NCBI RefSeq assembly: GCF_002073975.1
Contig: NZ_CP020385.1
Coordinates: 1-64,000 of the forward strand
Direction of reading: 5' to 3'
Source of the DNA: Rhodovulum sp. MB263
GTDB taxonomy: Bacteria > Pseudomonadota > Alphaproteobacteria > Rhodobacterales > Rhodobacteraceae
DNA length: 64,000 bases
The notes beneath the pieces are model-generated. The model did no database searches, had not been told where the DNA came from, and worked only from the letters and a program-made list of their open reading frames with translations. Of this stretch, positions 61,769-64,000 are shown piece after piece (positions within the stretch are counted from its first letter, which is position 1; every line of letters begins with the position of its first letter). Both the position numbers and the translations under genes were made by a program.

Positions 61769-62644
61769 ATGGCGGCAGGCGGGGCGCGGCGCGACTGCAT
61801 GGCGGGGATCGCGGCGATGTGCGCGGGCGTGGCCTGTCTCTGCCTCAACGATGCTTTCGCCAAGGCGCTGACAGCAGGTTACTCGCCGCTCCAGATCCTG
61901 TTTCTGCGCAGCCTGATCGCATTGCCCTTCGCCGCTGCCATCGCGCTTCGGGCGGGCGGTGCAAGGGCCCTGATCTCGCATCGGCCAAGGGCGCATCTGG
62001 CGCGCGGCGGGTTGCAGGTCGCGGCGGCGCTGCTGTTCTTCACCAGTTTCCGGCATCTGGGACTGGCCGAGGCGACCGGGCTGATCTTCGTCGCGCCGGT
62101 CTTCATCACCGCGCTGTCGGCTCTGGTCCTGCGCGAGCCGGTGGGCTGGCGGCGCTGGCTGGCGGTGGCGGCAGGCTTCGCGGGGGTGCTGATCGTGGTG
62201 CGCCCGGGGGCGGAGGCGTTTCAGCCCGCCTCGGTGCTGCCGCTGCTGGCCGCGCTGTGTTATGCGGTGCTGATGCTCAGCGCCCGCTGGCTCGACCCCC
62301 GCGAAAGCGTCTGGACGATGCAGCTGTGGCTGGTCGCCAGCTCGCTGCTGCTGAGCGGTCTGGCGGTCGGCGTCGTCTGGACCCCGGTCGCGACCGGCGA
62401 TCTCTGGGCCTTCGCCGGCATCGCCCTGTTCGGTACGCTGGGGATCACGCTGATCACCCAGGCCTTCCGGATGGCGCCCGCGGTGGTGATCGCGCCGCTC
62501 GACTATACCGCGCTGCTCTGGGCCACCGGTTTCGGCTGGCTGTTCTGGCAGGAGGTTCCCGACCGCGCGACGGCGGTGGGGGCGGCGGTGATCGTCGCCA
62601 GCGGCCTCTTCATCATGATCCGCGAAAGGCGGGCGGCGGGCTGA
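61769..62644 (+). CDS. DMT-superfamily (EamA) transporter
   Basis: A 291-residue exporter-type membrane protein with ten helices in two EamA repeats. First repeat: DAFAKALTAGYSPLQILFLRSLIALPF, then ATGLIFVAPVFITALSALVLREPVGWRRW. Second repeat: AFRMAPAVVIAPLDYTALLWATGFGWLFWQEVPD. Start ATG 61769 has a strong site GGAAGGAGGAG. Substrate unknown. Confidence 0.9.
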   Translation: MAAGGARRDCMAGIAAMCAGVACLCLNDAFAKALTAGYSPLQILFLRSLIALPFAAAIALRAGGARALISHRPRAHLARGGLQVAAALLFFTSFRHLGLAEATGLIFVAPVFITALSALVLREPVGWRRWLAVAAGFAGVLIVVRPGAEAFQPASVLPLLAALCYAVLMLSARWLDPRESVWTMQLWLVASSLLLSGLAVGVVWTPVATGDLWAFAGIALFGTLGITLITQAFRMAPAVVIAPLDYTALLWATGFGWLFWQEVPDRATAVGAAVIVASGLFIMIRERRAAG

Positions 62645-62656
62645 GCGCCCCCCCCC

Positions 62657-63328
62657 TCAGCCGGTCGGCATGATATGGATCTCGCGCAGCTCGGCGCGGG
62701 GGTTCTGCTCCAGCGCATAAAGCACCGCATCGGCCACATCCTCGGGCCGGATCTTGTCGGGCTTGGGGCTGTCGAAGAACGGCGTGTCGACCATTCCGGG
62801 CGAGATCACCGTGCAGCGGCCGCCCCATTCGCGCATCTCCTCGGACATGTTGCCGCCATAGCCATGCACGAACCACTTGGTCGCGGAATAGATCGAGCCC
62901 TTGATATGGGTCCGCCCCGCGGCCGAGCCGGTCAACACCAGATGCCCCTTGGTGCGGCGCAGATGCGGCACGGCGGCGCGGGCGGTGAACAGCACGCCCA
63001 TCACGTTCAGATCGACCATCCCGCGCCAGTCCCCGGGGTCGCCCGCCTCGGTGCCGGACCGTTCGAGCCCGCGCCCGGCATTGGCGAAGGCCGCGTGCAG
63101 CGCACCGAACTGTTCGACGGTACGGGCCACGGCCTCTTCCTGAGCGGCCAGGTCGGTGGCGTCGCCGGGCAGCGCCAGGGCGGCCTCGCCCAGCTCGGCT
63201 GCAAGCGCCTCCAGCCTGTCGGCCGAGCGCGCCATCAGCCCCACTGACCAGCCCTTCGCGACGGCGGCGCGGGCGGTGGCGGCACCGATGCCGCTGGAGG
63301 CGCCGGTGATGAACAGGGTTCGGGTCAT
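62657..63328 (-). CDS. Short-chain dehydrogenase/reductase
   Basis: A 223-residue SDR of the YdfG-like group. TGASSGIG near 8, NAGRG near 88, Ser in LTGSAAG, Y-S-A-T-K motif, and PGMVDTPFF. It overlaps the PIN-toxin gene by 4 bp (that gene's stop covers the SDR start), so the two may be co-transcribed. Substrate unknown. Confidence 0.88.
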   Translation of the reverse strand: MTRTLFITGASSGIGAATARAAVAKGWSVGLMARSADRLEALAAELGEAALALPGDATDLAAQEEAVARTVEQFGALHAAFANAGRGLERSGTEAGDPGDWRGMVDLNVMGVLFTARAAVPHLRRTKGHLVLTGSAAGRTHIKGSIYSATKWFVHGYGGNMSEEMREWGGRCTVISPGMVDTPFFDSPKPDKIRPEDVADAVLYALEQNPRAELREIHIMPTG

Positions 63329-63828
63329 GGTCGGTCTCCTTCGGGTCCGGATCGACCCTGGAAGCTGTGGCGCGGGCGGCGCGAGACAAGCCCGCCCCGT
63401 ATCGCCCGGGCGAAGGCAGCGGTTCGGGCGGCTGCGGCGAAGGGGTTGACGATCTTCAACCGCCCCTCGACGGTCAGCCCGTCCTGCATGTCCTCGGACC
63501 GGAGCCGCGTGCATCCGCTCAGAAGCGCCGCGGCGACGATCATCGCGTCGTAGACAGACAGCTTGTAGCGGGCGGCCAGCGCGCGCCCGACATCATGGGT
63601 ATCGACGCTCAGCGCGACCGTCTCGCAGAGATCGCGGATCCCGAACAGGAACGCGCCCGCCTCGTCAGGGGTCATGCGGACCTTGCGCAGGCAGGTCACC
63701 AGCGCCTCGTTCAGCACCTGGACGCTGATCGTGCCGCCCCGGGCCAGCAGCGCCTCGGCCCGGTCGGCCCTGAGCCCGTCATCCAGCAGGCAAAGGATGA
63801 CATTGGGGTCGAAGACATCAGCGGCCAT
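63325..63828 (-). CDS. PIN-domain toxin (VapC-like)
   Basis: A 167-residue putative RNase. Acidic active-site residues: Asp7 (FDPNVILCLL), Glu near 41 (VLNEALV) and Asp near 94 (VYDAMIVAAAL), with a fourth acid in the LRSEDMQDG part. The C-terminal 35 residues (Arg-rich) exceed the typical 130-140. Its ATG lies inside the end of the antitoxin gene. The antitoxin appears broken, which could leave the toxin unchecked or mean the toxin is inactive or separately controlled. Confidence 0.85.
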   Translation of the reverse strand: MAADVFDPNVILCLLDDGLRADRAEALLARGGTISVQVLNEALVTCLRKVRMTPDEAGAFLFGIRDLCETVALSVDTHDVGRALAARYKLSVYDAMIVAAALLSGCTRLRSEDMQDGLTVEGRLKIVNPFAAAARTAAFARAIRGGLVSRRPRHSFQGRSGPEGDRP

Positions 63829-64000
63829 TGGCCGTGTCGCGGCTCAGCCGATCCCCGGGCGCCAGCCGGCCACGGAACCGGCGCAGCTCCGACAGCACCT
63901 CCTCGGCACGGGATCGCGGCTGACCGCAAGCCGGCCCTCGCCCGAAGGCTCGAGCTCGATCCGGTCGCCCTCGCGCAGGCCGAGGGTCCGGACCAGGTCC
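63818..64000 (-). pseudogene. VapB/AbrB-type antitoxin, partial and apparently frameshifted
   Basis: The minus strand reads DLVRTLGLREGDRIELEP and RLAVSRD in one frame, then RAEEVLSELRRFRGRLAPGD and RLSRDTANGR-stop in another, the usual end of AbrB/SpoVT-type VapB proteins. The frame change (one base missing) falls near 63908-63915. It overlaps the toxin gene by 11 bp. The window edge cuts off the N-terminus. A sequencing error is possible. Confidence 0.6.

Noticed and set aside
1-64000. tRNA, rRNA and CRISPR
   Set aside because: No T-loop-like GGTTCRAATC pattern in a cloverleaf context, no rRNA sequence and no spaced direct repeats were noticed by eye; a covariance-model scan would be decisive.

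Overview
The window comes from a high-GC alphaproteobacterium, most likely a Rhodobacterales/Paracoccaceae member (Rhodovulum- or Rhodobacter-like). This is inferred from codon bias, tightly overlapping operons, TRAP transporters, an NnrS/Dnr pair and SitABCD with a Fur/Mur-type regulator. Between the operons lie several stretches with no recognisable gene, some holding debris of mobile elements.

Layout. (1) 1-7711: the 3' end of a LysR-type gene, then a PAS-LuxR regulator divergent from a catabolic operon (thiolase, acyl-CoA ligase, DctPQM-type TRAP transporter, SDR dehydrogenase), with three TACGTA palindromes between them. (2) 7716-9030: a decayed IS3-family element whose right end cuts off a siderophore-interacting reductase. 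(3) 9031-16977, minus strand: a complete ferric-siderophore operon (FecI sigma, FecR, TonB receptor, binding protein, fused permease, ATPase, truncated reductase). (4) 17357-17574: an IS5-like remnant, then about 1.5 kb without a clear gene. (5) 19111-23832: a two-gene SufC-SufB/D pair, nnrS, and a Dnr-type regulator with a TTG-N8-CAA box. (6) 24175-30029: a MetE-core methyltransferase behind a cobalamin riboswitch, then a Fur/Mur-type regulator divergent from sitABCD (Mn/Fe import).

(7) 30788-33966: an orphan T6SS-type VgrG, a PAAR protein and a small secreted protein. (8) 34537-46384: the most interesting region, a compact one-strand contractile injection system. In order it encodes a terminator-like protein, a single sheath, a single tube, a proline-rich low-complexity protein, a LysM protein, a VgrG-like spike, a PAAR-like tip, gp25, a gpJ wedge fused to an Asp-box beta-propeller, gpI, a membrane-anchored PASTA protein and two further small membrane proteins. 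I see no AAA+ ATPase, tape measure or fibre gene, so this looks like a reduced or divergent CIS that may be attached to a membrane. (9) 46362-53522: a polytopic membrane protein, then a beta-oxidation operon (acyl-CoA dehydrogenase, thiolase, hydroxyacyl-CoA dehydrogenase, acyl-CoA synthetase) divergent from an AraC regulator. (10) 53912-59065: a second ferric-siderophore locus (receptor, binding protein, reductase) divergent from a TetR regulator. It lacks its own permease and ATPase, so the two iron loci may complement each other. (11) 59687-64000: a small hypothetical gene, ExoD, an integrase scrap, a DMT exporter, an SDR, and a PIN toxin with a VapB-type antitoxin that appears frameshifted.

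All function calls come from reading motifs in the translated sequence; no database search was run.
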